This document shows, piece after piece, positions 1-11,722 of a stretch of 64,000 bases of DNA; the stretch's first letter is position 1, and each line of letters begins with the position of its first letter. The translations under genes were made by a program, and so were the position numbers. The DNA comes from Ascidia mentula (Eukaryota; Chordata; Ascidiacea; Phlebobranchia; Ascidiidae): NCBI GenBank assembly GCA_947561715.1, contig OX387200.1, positions 8,124,501 to 8,188,500 of the forward strand, in the 5' to 3' direction. Below the pieces are notes generated by a model. That model was not told the origin of the DNA. It made no database searches and saw only the letters and a list, made by a program, of their open reading frames with translations.

Positions 1-3000
1 TGTCAGACAACGTTGATTGGAGTCGGGCGAGAGATCGAAGTGTTTTGGCCGTAAACAAACAAATCTCCGAGAGAGAACTTTGTTGTGCTTTCTAAGATCA
101 ACAGCGACCTCCATGAAGCTACCGGCGCGCCTGCACCTTCCAGCATTGGCATCCCCGTTCTGCAGTGGCGGAAAACACGCGAGAAACACGATCGATCAAC
201 TACCGGCGGTCGAATCCACGTCGACTTCGATTTGCTGCCTGTAGTTGATTGCCCAGCTCCTTCCGTTTTCTCCGCAACGGCTGGTAATAACCCGTGCGAC
301 GAAAGTAATGGAAAAAGGTGACGCGCAGGTTAACCGCAATGTTTTCTCAACGACAGATGAAGGTTCCGTTAAAAAAACATTCGGCCCTCGGTATTACAAT
401 AGGACTGCATTGTTAGTGTGTGACACCATACCACCGACGGGATTTTTACAATAAATACAAAGAGTAAAATGTGCGTATGGTGGTACGATCCGATGAGCAC
501 GTTCATGTTGTTTCCTGCTGGTGCACTGAAACTTAGTGACCCTCGCTTAAGAGTTGTAGGACAAGATAAGATACGTGTCGTACACTAACGCGCACGAACC
601 TTCCCACGGCCGCAATAACTAAAAATTATAGGGGTTGAAGAAAAGAAGCTAATGTGTACGCCGCATTGACGTATCTCCTGGCTTTCAAGTTTCAGTTTCG
701 CAAAACAAGCAAGTTTGAAAAACTTTCTGTCGCTGGTGCTGCCAAATCCATTAGTATTACTTCTGGCAAAAAAAAAAACATTTACATTAACGTTCTTGAC
801 ACTATTGGCCAATTCACTACCATAAAACGACTGCATTATTTCGGATCTACAACGACCGTGATACCTTGCCTGAAGTCCAACGCCTCACTAAACGTTGTTC
901 CAGCAACTTTCTTCTCGGAAAGTGTCCATTACCAGGAACACAAGAAAGCGTGCGTGCGGCAAGTGCGGTTAAGTATTCACTACTGCAAAACCACCAGTAG
1001 TTACTTCTGATGCAGGTTGACTTTTGCTGGCTGCTAGTCTGAGAAAAAACTCGCGGAGTAATCGAAGACGCACCTGCCAAACAACGATTACAAGTTCTCG
1101 TTGAGTTAAACGGATTAACCACCGCGTCACGAATGTGGAGGAGAAACGACTCCAGTCTGTCGCCTTGTGATGACACAACGCTGTGAGTGCGACATCTTTC
1201 ACAAGATCTTTTTCTTATTCACTATCCACAAATCCACAAATCCACAAAGTCCTAATGGCCCAAGGATAATGCAAAAGTTTACAGATGGTGGACAAAGGCA
1301 ACAAACCTCACATTTAGGTCCATACACAACTCCTCACCAACCGCGCAACGCTGCCTATGCACAACCGTACAGTCGAATGCACACAACTAATCAAGGTCAT
1401 GCAATCAAACAGTGCAGCAGCCGGACTGATTCCATATAATACGACCGGCTGTGTTGGAACGAAATCCGCAAGCAGTTCAATGGCTGTGGGGCTCTCGTAA
1501 TAAACCGCGATCTTTGCATTGGGGACCGCAATGGTGCAGCAGTTCGAAGCACTCGCTGCACCAACAGTGTTAAGGCTAAGCGGCTCGGTGTGGGCTAAAC
1601 AATGGCGCTCCGCGTTTCACCTTCTAATCGACGACCGCCGCGGGATAGTTCGAAGTTAATCCCCGCAACAACGATTTTATTTTGCTTAGCCCAAAGTTTT
1701 GCGAGCGCTTTTAGGCACGTACGCTTTAGTTATTAGTGGTAAAACTACACATGCTGCATCTGACAGTGTTTCTTCACATCCAGTTTAAGAAAACAAATCG
1801 TTGAACTCATGCGTGTTATTTGCCACATATAACTAAGCTATTTTTTAACCAACCTGTCGTACACTGACGCCAGTACAGCAACGGTATAAATAACGCTTTC
1901 AACTCTTTCACAGGCAATCAAGACTCGCCCGTTGCTTTTACAATCATGTCGTTCTGCTAGTGGCACAAACCGGTTCTCTCTGCCAACCCAACCCTGTGAC
2001 GAAACCCTATTGAAGGCAAATGGCCTCGACAGTTATGTAAACACGGTAAGCGCTGTAATCGCGACAAGGGGCAGGCGAGCAGCCTTTGCTTTGAATGTCC
2101 TGGTCTTCCGACCACCTGAAGTGTGACCTCCAAAAGTAACGGTCAGCCTGTCCAATAATTTGCCTCCTATATAGTTCAATCGGTGGTGGCCTTTCATGTG
2201 ATTACAGCCTTCTGGGTAAGGAAAGGCAGAAGGTAAAGGCGTGAAGACAGGGAAGGATTGCGATTAACCCCGACAAGCGTATGATCAAGGCGCGGCAATA
2301 CACTGTTATTATTATACTGGGCACGACGCACCTCCAACGATTCGCCGATCTACAGATAACACAGACACGCGCAATTAATTTAAAAATATATATGAAAGGA
2401 TTGGCCATGTATAGACGTGTAGGCAATGACGCGTCGAACCTACTGAATCATCGATTCAAATATATCGACTCTCGCAAGCCACTGGTTTGTGGCTGTACGT
2501 ACTTTTGCTAATGACGCTTCCTACATCAAGTGGCATTTCAGCTTTCGACCGCCGAAAGTTGTCAACATATGGGCGTTAAAACGTGATAGGACTTCTTTTG
2601 CTTCGAGCTTTACTTGCACTGCAAGACAAAAACGAACGCTCTGCAATTTGTGTCTGACGTCCACACCCAAGCTATCTTCACGTTTCAAAGGACTTGAAAT
2701 GCCGGCCGTTGATTTTTTATATAGGCTGATCACGGGTCACTAAACGAATTTGCAATGACGGTATTATATTTAGGAATCGGGGCACACCGGTTCGAGATCG
2801 AAAGAGGGCTAAATAATTGATGTTAGGCACTGGTACAAAAGCCACATGTGCCTACATCAGACTTCGACTGAGGAGATGTGCCGCTTGCTGCAGCCCGTCT
2901 GGCTCTGCTGCTCGCACTACAGGACGGAAGTCATTGGAATTGACGAATTACCGAGCATTTTGCCTTGTGACTGTGGCAGTGCGGCCGACTGAATATTGGC

Positions 3001-6000
3001 ATCCAGGTTTGATTTCAAGTTAACAAATAGGAACGTTCACTCAAAATGGGTTGAAATTTTTGCAAGTCATTCGTGCCGCGTGTTTCGTTACAAACAAATT
3101 TCGACAAGTGTCGCAATTTCTTTGAATATTATTATGTTAAACACCACGTTAGCATTATACAACTGAGTGCACGTAATACCCTTGAATAGCGCTGCTTTAA
3201 GACATTTGCTCAGAAAACCTAACAACTTATGCTGTCGCACTGCCAAGCACGTTTTCTTCATAATTCGGTCGGCTTTCAGTCAAACAACAAAGCCGTTCCT
3301 TGGTACAAGTTTACAGACTCCGAGGTTGCAAAATGCCTTGTGTTGGTCGTGGGATAATAATTTATCCCCGCCAGAGATCTGAAAGCTGGCCTCCAAGGGA
3401 CGCGAGATGATTTCAGTCTTGTTCGAACCGAGCATTAAGGCGGAAAGCTGCTGTAAGCGAAGGACAACGTGTGCGCTTCGGAACGGATGGCACACACAGA
3501 CAACACGTAATCATCAGGGCAATTAGTGCGCGCGTATCGCCGCCTACAAATGTACATATACGGGATGTGTGGGCCTTTGAGAGATGCTACGTTTCTGTGC
3601 TGGTCACATACAGAAAAACTAAAAAAACTTTAGTATCAATAAACTTAAAAAGTACCCCAAACCTTCATTGTTTGGCACCGAAAAACCCATTCGACAAAAA
3701 ACAAAGTTTGTCTGCATTTTTACAAAGTCAGCTGCAACACCTGCATTTCAAAATGTAATTTTCTCTGAAAATCCTGATGTTTACGGTTACACGAAATCAA
3801 CCCAAACCCGCTGTTCGATTTACAAACCATCTTGAGCTAAACTTTTCTGTCATACTTTTATCTGTGAAAAATCGCGATATTTAACCAGCACAAGTCCTGA
3901 AACCCGACTGAATGCGCACGACACGTCGAGTCTGCGCACATCTGTTCGCCTGGGGGCAAACAAATAAAGCGCGGTGACTGTGAGGGCGAACAGGTTGAGC
4001 CTGCAGTCACTCCCTGTAAAAGCTCCTAGAACACACACATTCAACCTCCAGCCCACTGCAGAAGGACGACGCAAATACCGCCGTATATAGCGACGTGGTG
4101 TATACGACTACAGCGTCAACATCGTAATATCCGGATGATGTGCGGTTGGGTGTTTGTGTCAAAAACACGTGTTTATCATCGAAAGCAAACCCTGAAAAAC
4201 AATTGGCAACGCTCGTGGAGGATAACATTTTTTTTTTCGCAGTCAAAGCAGCTTCACGGTTACGAGCTGTGTTTGCACAGTGCTACGTCACACTGCATTT
4301 CATGACCCCAATAGACAAAATACGTCGACGAAAGCAACAACATAATAATAAATGAAATAAATAAAACAGCCTCTTAAACAGATGCAGGAAACGACCAACT
4401 AAATCGTCAGAAGCATTCTTTTTACATTCAAAATGACAAATCACATAAAAAACGTAAATTCAAAATGTTAGTTCTTAAAACAAATTATCCGTATTTACTT
4501 TGGCGACTCCAGAAGGTTTTAACGCAACTATCAGGTTGAAACTTCACTCAAGGTGAAGCATGATGAGCAAAAACGCGGGCCGGCAACCCTTGTGACCGCA
4601 ACCCGGCAGCAACCATAGATAATCCCACGGCTACAGCGGCGCCAGACCATGCCGTGCAGCCGCCATTGACTCGACGCAGTCCAGAGCGGAAGCGATGCAT
4701 TGCCGAGCGGCCTGACGCTCAGTCGGCATTGGAAAAAGCATTGATACAAGCTGGCAACCAGAGGGCGTGAGAAAGTTGGCGCAATAAAAGAGAGAGGAGG
4801 TGGTTAGCAGCATAGGAGAGGGAATCTGGTCATGCAGTGAAGATTCCTACTTTTTGACCGGAGTTGAACTAGAATTTTGGCTTGATATTAGCAAAACTAA
4901 CAAAAAGTAACAGGGCATTCTCAAATATACATGAAAAACGTATCGCAATCAATACCCGCGAAAGCCTTTGAAAAGTGATGCTGTTTTACTTATATTCAGG
5001 CATTTCAACGACTGAATTTAACTGGTCTGAATATTGGTCGAATGATCTTGCCCAAAAAACAACAACCACTTGTGTCTGGGGTTCGACCTAACATCCAATC
5101 GTTTCCGGTGCGAGCATTACTGCAGCTTGTAGTTAAATCTAATATCGCTTTGCAATTAACAAACAATGGCTGTCGCTGCCAAAATAAAGACAATTATCAT
5201 GGCTATTTTAGCAGTTTTACGTCATTTGGAAGGACTGTCCCTCAGCGACCTCGTATAACTTTTCCTGACCGAGTCCCTAGGGTTTACGTCGTGCTTTGCG
5301 CAAGTGGGAACAAACCGTTTGAGAGCTTACTATCGCTGCTGGCTGTCTGCAGCACAAAGGCCACCATGTATATATATATATATACAATGGAAAGTCGACA
5401 GTGCAATTTACGCAACAAAATACTACTAAAACGCCACTAATGGAAAGAAAACAGAATGAAATCGGCTACAATGGTGACCCTTAACGCGGTCATCAATTTC
5501 TCATGTACTGACGCAAAATCTAATCCTATTTGATATTCGACTATTTTCACTTCATTATCAACAAATTCAAAGCAGCGGTTGCTTCTTACTGTGACACGAA
5601 CTGCGCTGCGTCGAACTGCAACGAGCCAACAGTGGTAATTATACCTCGCGTCTTCCCCGTCAACCCACAGACAACACGACCACGACTTCTAAAGCGACTT
5701 CACGCGCTGCAAGTACAGCTCTGACACGACAACTAAGAAGAGGTTTGGGGTGCGGAGGGGTAGAAGGCCACGGTTCACATCCAATGTGAGCTAAGCGTTT
5801 GGGGCCAGGGCGAGTAAGCGGAAACACATAGCCTGGGTTGGGGTCGCGGTTGAAACGTAAGTGAAACGACGCGGAAATTTAACCGGTTTAGACTCAACGT
5901 TAAGGTAGAATTGATTGGCAAAAAGCTACTTGTATATGCCTGGGGTTTGGTGCTCGCGACTGCTTTGCACACAATACACTTACTTGTAGGCTTACAGTAA

Positions 6001-7900
6001 AAATGCGCTCTTTTTGCAAACTGCTGCAGAAAGAAGGTCTGCATAATGACAATTGGCAACGTTAGTCAATGTAACATTGCATTAGTTTTCAATTAGGAAA
6101 TGCGTGGAGCCGCACGCAGCTATTTTATTGGCTCCATAATACGACGTCAATTAGAAAAACAACAATAGTGCGAATAAACATTCAACATTTAAGCCTTCCG
6201 TGTGCACGTTTAGTAATTATTTGAATGATCAAGGTGCTAACGTTCTGTAGTGACGCTTCTTTTGTTTTGAGGATAAAAACTTAGGCTTTGTGGCTCCGGG
6301 TATAATTTAGCTTGAGTGAAAATAGGCCATACTGACTCCTTCTGTGCTAAAGGTTGTTGAATACTGGTGCAGCCCCTTCAAATAGGATTTAAACGCATAA
6401 AATTTTCCACGATCGACATGTAAACCCTGTGCAATGCATTGATCTTTAGTGAAATTTGATTTCTGCTAAAAACGTACCAATTATGTCAAATTTTTCAAGA
6501 GACGCGCATTTCTTCGTTTACAATCCGATCAATTCCTGTAGCACTTGACATTTTGCACACTAAAAGATGCAAACCTGTTTACCTAAATATTTAAAATTTA
6601 ACTCATGTTGGAACACGCATACAATAAATGACTGCACAAAAAAGGGACATGTTTTAACTTGCCCAAACATACAGACGCAGTCACAACATACTCAACCCGA
6701 ATGCATACACATACATAACTCTGTGGTAAGCAACGTTATACGTACAATACTACACGCGGCAGTTTCGAGAACCAGCAGCTGGACAAGCCGAGCTAAATAT
6801 GATTTCCTGGACAGCGAGGCAGCGGAAAAACAATACGTTGAACGCGCGAACGATTTGACTGCTTTTCCCATACAAAGAACGGGCAGTGGATAAGCGTTTG
6901 GACAATGGACCGGTCTGACGTCACAGTGTGAGGGAATACGGTTCAGTGATAACTAGGCGGATGCTAGGCGCATTGGGTTGCTCGCATGTAGAAGTCTGTC
7001 TCAGCAGTTTATGTTATATCTTGTAACGTGATTAATAAGCCAGTCCCGCAGATTTCAGTGCTTGTCTGAATCTCGAACAACAATCTGTTGACGTCTTAGT
7101 TAAGATTAACAAAATTCGAGCAAAATGATTGACTCCAACAATTAAGCGTATGTAATAAAGTGGGTTACCCTCGAGCGCGCACGTTTTTCAACAAAACTCC
7201 GACCACATGTAAGAAACTAAAACATGTATACTAACCACTACAAAAAACACATCTGTATCTATTCCAGCGCTTACAGCATCCATACAGGGCCACAACCTAA
7301 CTCGTATCTCAGGCTAAATAATCCGTGCTATTTTCCAGCCTGCCCAACTAGAACAATACTCATACTGAGGCAAAACCACAACCCGATCGGCTTTTCTCGA
7401 AGGGCACCCAGTCGGTATGTACGTCTATAAACCGTCGACGAAATTATCCCTAGGCAATACAAAGCGAGTTGAAGCAGAAAAACTACCATTACCCGAAATA
7501 GCGTTACTGCGTCATTTTGATCATGGCTCTATGGCGTACGCCTGGGGAGTTACATCAGCGATAGGATACCTTCAAAGGTACACCATCGTTGTATAAGCGC
7601 TCGTGTTATTTCTGCGCATTGGTGTTTGTTTTCACGTATCCAATGACGTTGGAGTCTTAAGCCGGGGTTTTGGTCGATAAGTGTGTTTTTGACGGAAGCC
7701 GGTTTTGAAGTCAGGCGCGTTTGTGTCAACTGACCATTGTTAACAGTTTACTCGCTGGTTACGGACGTTTAAATTCGTCATCGAAAGTCAATGGACACGT
7801 TATATACAGGTCAATGAAAAAAACGACATTATTCTGAATAATGAACAAAATAGTGCCTTGGTGCCCAACGGATGACGGTGATTGTTTAGTCACCACTAAG
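1..7900. other. No recognisable gene
   Basis: I see no open frame with a recognisable domain and no convincing chain of exons on either strand. Frames here are short (at most about 130 codons) and overlap on both strands, as expected by chance. A TA dinucleotide run lies near 5370-5388. A GC-richer patch at 4560-4800 reads on the minus strand as a short frame ending in an Ala-rich stretch, but has no partner exons. The stretch could be intergenic or part of a long intron of the RhoGEF, whose C1/DH/PH exons I could not find in the window. Confidence 0.5.
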
Positions 7901-7952
7901 TGGAAGTCTTTGCTTGGCCGTTTGGTCAGCAAAGTCGTCTGATAGTCACACC

Positions 7953-8005
7953 AGCTGCACTGATGAGACCTTTTAGGTCGAAACAGTGGCGATCTGTCTG
8001 CAGCT
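7953..8005 (+). ncRNA. Type I hammerhead ribozyme (complete core)
   Basis: All conserved parts are present in order. The stem I 5' strand AGCTGCA (7953-7959) is followed by core CTGATGA (7960-7966), stem II GACC/GGTC with loop TTTTA (7967-7979), core GAA (7980-7982), stem III ACAG/CTGT closing a 7-nt loop (7983-7997), and the cleavage-site C at 7998 in a GTC triplet. The stem I 3' strand TGCAGCT (7999-8005) is a perfect 7-bp complement of 7953-7959. Predicted self-cleavage is just 3' of 7998. Very short stem III hammerheads of this kind are known from eukaryotic retroelements (Penelope-like elements, retrozymes, the schistosome Sm-alpha SINE). No retroelement body is recognisable around it. 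Confidence 0.85.
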
Positions 8006-8399
8006 TATACACAAAATAGTTCCTGTTACACATAACGAAAAACCTAACGAGCACAAAGCACCATTTAAATTTTCTTACACAAATGACTAAACGCACGATC
8101 TTCATCACGTTTAAAAGTTCTAATTTTAGCAAAATAATAATCATCCAACAATTTAACAAGAAAATAAGCATATAGCCCAAATTTAGGAAATTCTTCCGGC
8201 ATGCAATTTATCCAACTTCGAAAGAAACCTTTTTCGACAGAAAATCAATGACTTGGAATTTTTGTGTCACTATAAAAAATCTGTACTGAAACACGATCGA
8301 CCAACGCTACGACCCTTGAGCTGTAAGGCACGAAGTTTAGAAATTCCAACCAAGTCCCGATAAGCTTATCACACACTTTAAGTTGTACAGAAGTTGTCT

Positions 8400-10480
8400 G
8401 TTATAACAACCCCACGTCGATTTGTTATATCCACTGGACAACGCGAACAACAGCATTGGTCACTTTCTAGTAAAAGCCGTTTTCGAGAAATTGAAATACC
8501 TTTTGCTCGTTACATTTCAGAAAAGTGGGAAAAGCTGAATAAAATTCCTGGAAAGCAAACACTCGATTACACGTTACGTGACAAGTGGCGTGTCGTGTAA
8601 GTGTTGCACTTTTTAGACTCGAGCTGGAAAAATAGTTGCCAACAATACATATTTTCCTCGCTGTATTCTCAGCCCAGCACAACAAACTACAATGCTTAAC
8701 TAAATTAAGATGTTATTGGCCTTAACTATGGAAAAAAAATGCTATGAAACCTAGGCACAAATATTGATATTTCAGAAACCCGAAATTGCGTGGTACGAAC
8801 CCCTCCTATAGTTTGTCAGAAAACAGCATAGCAAAGAAGTAATTCCTTTGTGTCGACATACCTTTCAACCACAATATCCAATTTAATCACCACCTGCGCG
8901 TATATACAGGTTCCCCGCCAGGAAAACGCCAAACGCGCGCGTTTCCTTGTCACAACTGTCTGTAATATTCCGGTGAGAAAACGAGACGTCAACAAAACAT
9001 CACCACGCACGAAACGTTTGTGTCCCGCTGCTTTGGAACAAATACTTTGGTCAGACCATTTTTTTGCAACTGACGGCAATGTAGTTGAACTTACAGACTT
9101 AAGTGGAAGCCGTATAAACGGTTTACTGTAACTGCGTAATTGGACACAAATAATGGATGTTATTGAATGATCACTTTTAGCTGACAAGTCACTAACATTA
9201 TACTCGTGTTTTTTCAAGTACAGAAACATAAATAAACGCCGTCTAGCCGCAACAACAAATTTAATTACGTCGTATTGCTACAAAGACGTGCATCAAAGCA
9301 GACAAACCCGTGCATTATAACTGGTAAAAATTCGTCATGGCAATATGTTGTATGGGTGGATGTTGTAATTCATAATCACATTGTCGTCACAAATTGCTCC
9401 GGAGACAGACAAGACAACGCGTTCTCCGTCACAAACAAATACTTTTTCATCAACGTCAAAATCGCCTGGACAATAAATCGTTCTGTAGGAGACATTCGGG
9501 ACGTTTACTTCCTTGTGAATCGATTCAAAGAACGTAATTGCTGTTTATTGTAATGAATTTTCTGGAGGGATTTCCTCCAGGATTCAAATATGTTGTGTGA
9601 ATTTGGGGAGTATTACCAAGAAAATACCAACCTACATATAACAATAACACTCAATTTGCAATCAAATTTTGCATTTAACAAGTCATTTTACCAACGCGAA
9701 CGCAAGCGAAAGTCAAGCCAATGTCACGTGTGTTCATCGATCGTCACCGTTGTTCGTTCAGCAACGCAAGAGCACAAGAACAATGTTACATATGGCACAC
9801 CTTCTGTCGGGTTCACGACTTGGTCTCGTTATCATTTATTAAAAATATGGGGGCGAGTGGTGTTTACGTAAACTGTGCGTTGTATGTTTATTTATGTGAC
9901 GAAAATCCCAAGGCGCACGTCTTGCGTAGAAATACCATTAAATGGCAACCCGGAATGCATTGTTTTTTGCAAGTGTTGTCATGTGATGCTTCGTTAACAC
10001 ACGGAAACACATTTGATACAGATTGGAAGTTAATAAAAACGTACGTTAGGTAACAGTAGAGCTTTCTATTTGGGAGCAAACGAAAAACATGCAACTTATT
10101 TTTACCTTCCACGAGATATCCGCGAGTTTAACGTGAACAAGTATGTTTACGCGTCGCTCGGGTCATACAACTTGTCGGTAAGAGCATGATTACAAAATTC
10201 CACAGGGTAAAAGCAATGGGAAATTCCATAATAACGACTGACTCCACATTTGTGCGTGGCTGTTCAACCAATTTCTTTTTACTGTCGCATGCAGCAGTCA
10301 CATCACGTGTTGTACACATGCAGAAACCGGAAGTCAAACCATTAAATTCACCGTAAAATGCAATGATATCTAACTGCAAGGAAAGATGTACACGCCAGGA
10401 CGGGATGACGATGTTTTGAACAAAATACATCGGCCGTATGGGGTTTGTTACAAAACCCGCCTTGACAATCAAGGTCCGGT
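8400..10480 (-). other. Cluster of unassigned short cysteine-bearing frames
   Basis: Several short minus-strand frames look more protein-like than their surroundings: about 10370-10128 (after a good acceptor, contains FCMCTTRDVTAACDSKKK), 10112-9888 (cont. PCVNEASHDNTCKKQCIPGC) and 9540-9335. Each ends at a stop and I could not link them by splicing with kept phase. The plus strand of the same DNA also has short open frames, so strand and coding status are uncertain. I recognise no family. It may be a decayed gene, remnants of a mobile element or chance. Confidence 0.2.
9335..9540 (-). CDS. Possible terminal exon, unknown protein
   Basis: Read on the minus strand after an acceptor (aataaacag) at 9541, the frame gives 68 codons to a TGA. 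It contains YCPGDFDVDEKVFVCDGERV, then a hydrophobic beta-like stretch and a C-D-D motif. The alternating hydrophobic/polar pattern and two cysteines about 15 residues apart look like part of a small extracellular beta domain. No upstream exon with matching phase was found, so it may be a gene fragment. I do not recognise the family. Confidence 0.2.
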
Positions 10481-10489
10481 GCAGTTCCT

Positions 10490-11722
10490 ATAGGTATTCA
10501 CAACGTAAAAAGGGCATCAAAGGGTAACCACAAAGCGCCCTCGGCTTTACACTTTTAAGAGCTGGTTTCTTTCCGAGGTGACAAGAGGAAAAAAAGCTTT
10601 TCAGTCAGTGGTAACCAGTGACCGTGATATGATGCCAAAGATTAGTAAAAATTAAGAAAAAAGAGTCGCATAAATATGTCAAAAATTCTTGTGAGCACTT
10701 CTAAAGACAACTCTACAACTTGGAAGTAGAATCAAGGATATTGAGTGATCCACATCGATCACATAGTGATACCAATTAGCAGGAAGATGTAAGAGTCAAC
10801 TTCAATAGAGAACCGACAACGGGTGTGAGTCACTCGCGGTCCAGTGTTAAGATCTTCGGGTTCCTAGGTAGAAGCCTTAACACCTTGGGGCGTTTCGTGG
10901 TTTATGGTTGAGCAGATGAACGCGTGCCTTAATAACATCGGGTGGCTTGCAAATGTGTATTATGTATACAGTATATGACGTTTCGGCGTGTCTTGCGCCA
11001 TACTTACGATATCGAATGACCTTCTAAGCCGTGGCAAGTTTTAATTAAGCACGTTTGCTGTTGCTTATGCAGATGTTTGGTGATTTCTTTGAATAACAAA
11101 TTCAAATCATTTTTTAGCAGACGTTTCCAACACGGAGCAGAGTTTCGGATTTCGAAAACTTTAGATACTCATCATGTAAACTTTGTGTGGGTGCATGTAA
11201 ACTTTCGGAAACAAAATGACCTCACTGCAAGTATATAGTTTTTATGCTGCACGTTCATCAAATTCATGTAATCAAATACTCCCGTTATATTGTGTTACAA
11301 AAGCTGAAAGTGTTTGAAGCAAGCAACATACTGAACTGTTCAAACCTGGCAACCTTAAACAATAAGAAATAAAATTCGCGTGAATCTTCAGTGACATCAT
11401 CGAGGATGAGACAAAAGCCAAAAATAGAACACTGACAAAGGCAATCACCCGGCTTTGATGCGTCGGGTTACAACCGCCCCGATGAGGCAAGCGGGAGGGT
11501 TTCCAGCAGTGGTAGTGCGTGTATTAGGAATACAAATAATTGGTAGTAACACTGGTGGCGAGCCTGGCCTTGTTGTAAGAGGTTAAGAGCGCTTTCACCA
11601 TCATCATACATTTACGTTAAACTCGCGGCCGCCGATCGTGTTTATTTTCCACTAAAAGATTTCAACGACAGGTCGTTGTGTTGCTGAATGAAATTCCATG
11701 GTAAAACTACTATGGAACCTAC
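10490..11722. other. No recognisable gene; probable RhoGEF intron
   Basis: This directly follows the last RhoGEF exon I can place (donor at 11722 on the minus strand). I searched for the C1 zinc finger expected next in this family, at the phase left by exon 17, and found none. One acceptor at about 11662 would lead to a short in-frame extension and a stop after about 11 codons. That would give a transcript without catalytic domains, but I do not favour it without cDNA. Confidence 0.35.

Noticed and set aside
5336-5352. CTGTCTGCAG string shared with the hammerhead 3' side
   Set aside because: The core CTGATGA and stem II are absent upstream. Ten shared bases are not enough.
8394-8600. Plus-strand 68-codon frame as a gene
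   Set aside because: It looks protein-like, but so does its minus-strand counterpart. No partner exon with matching phase was found and no family was recognised.
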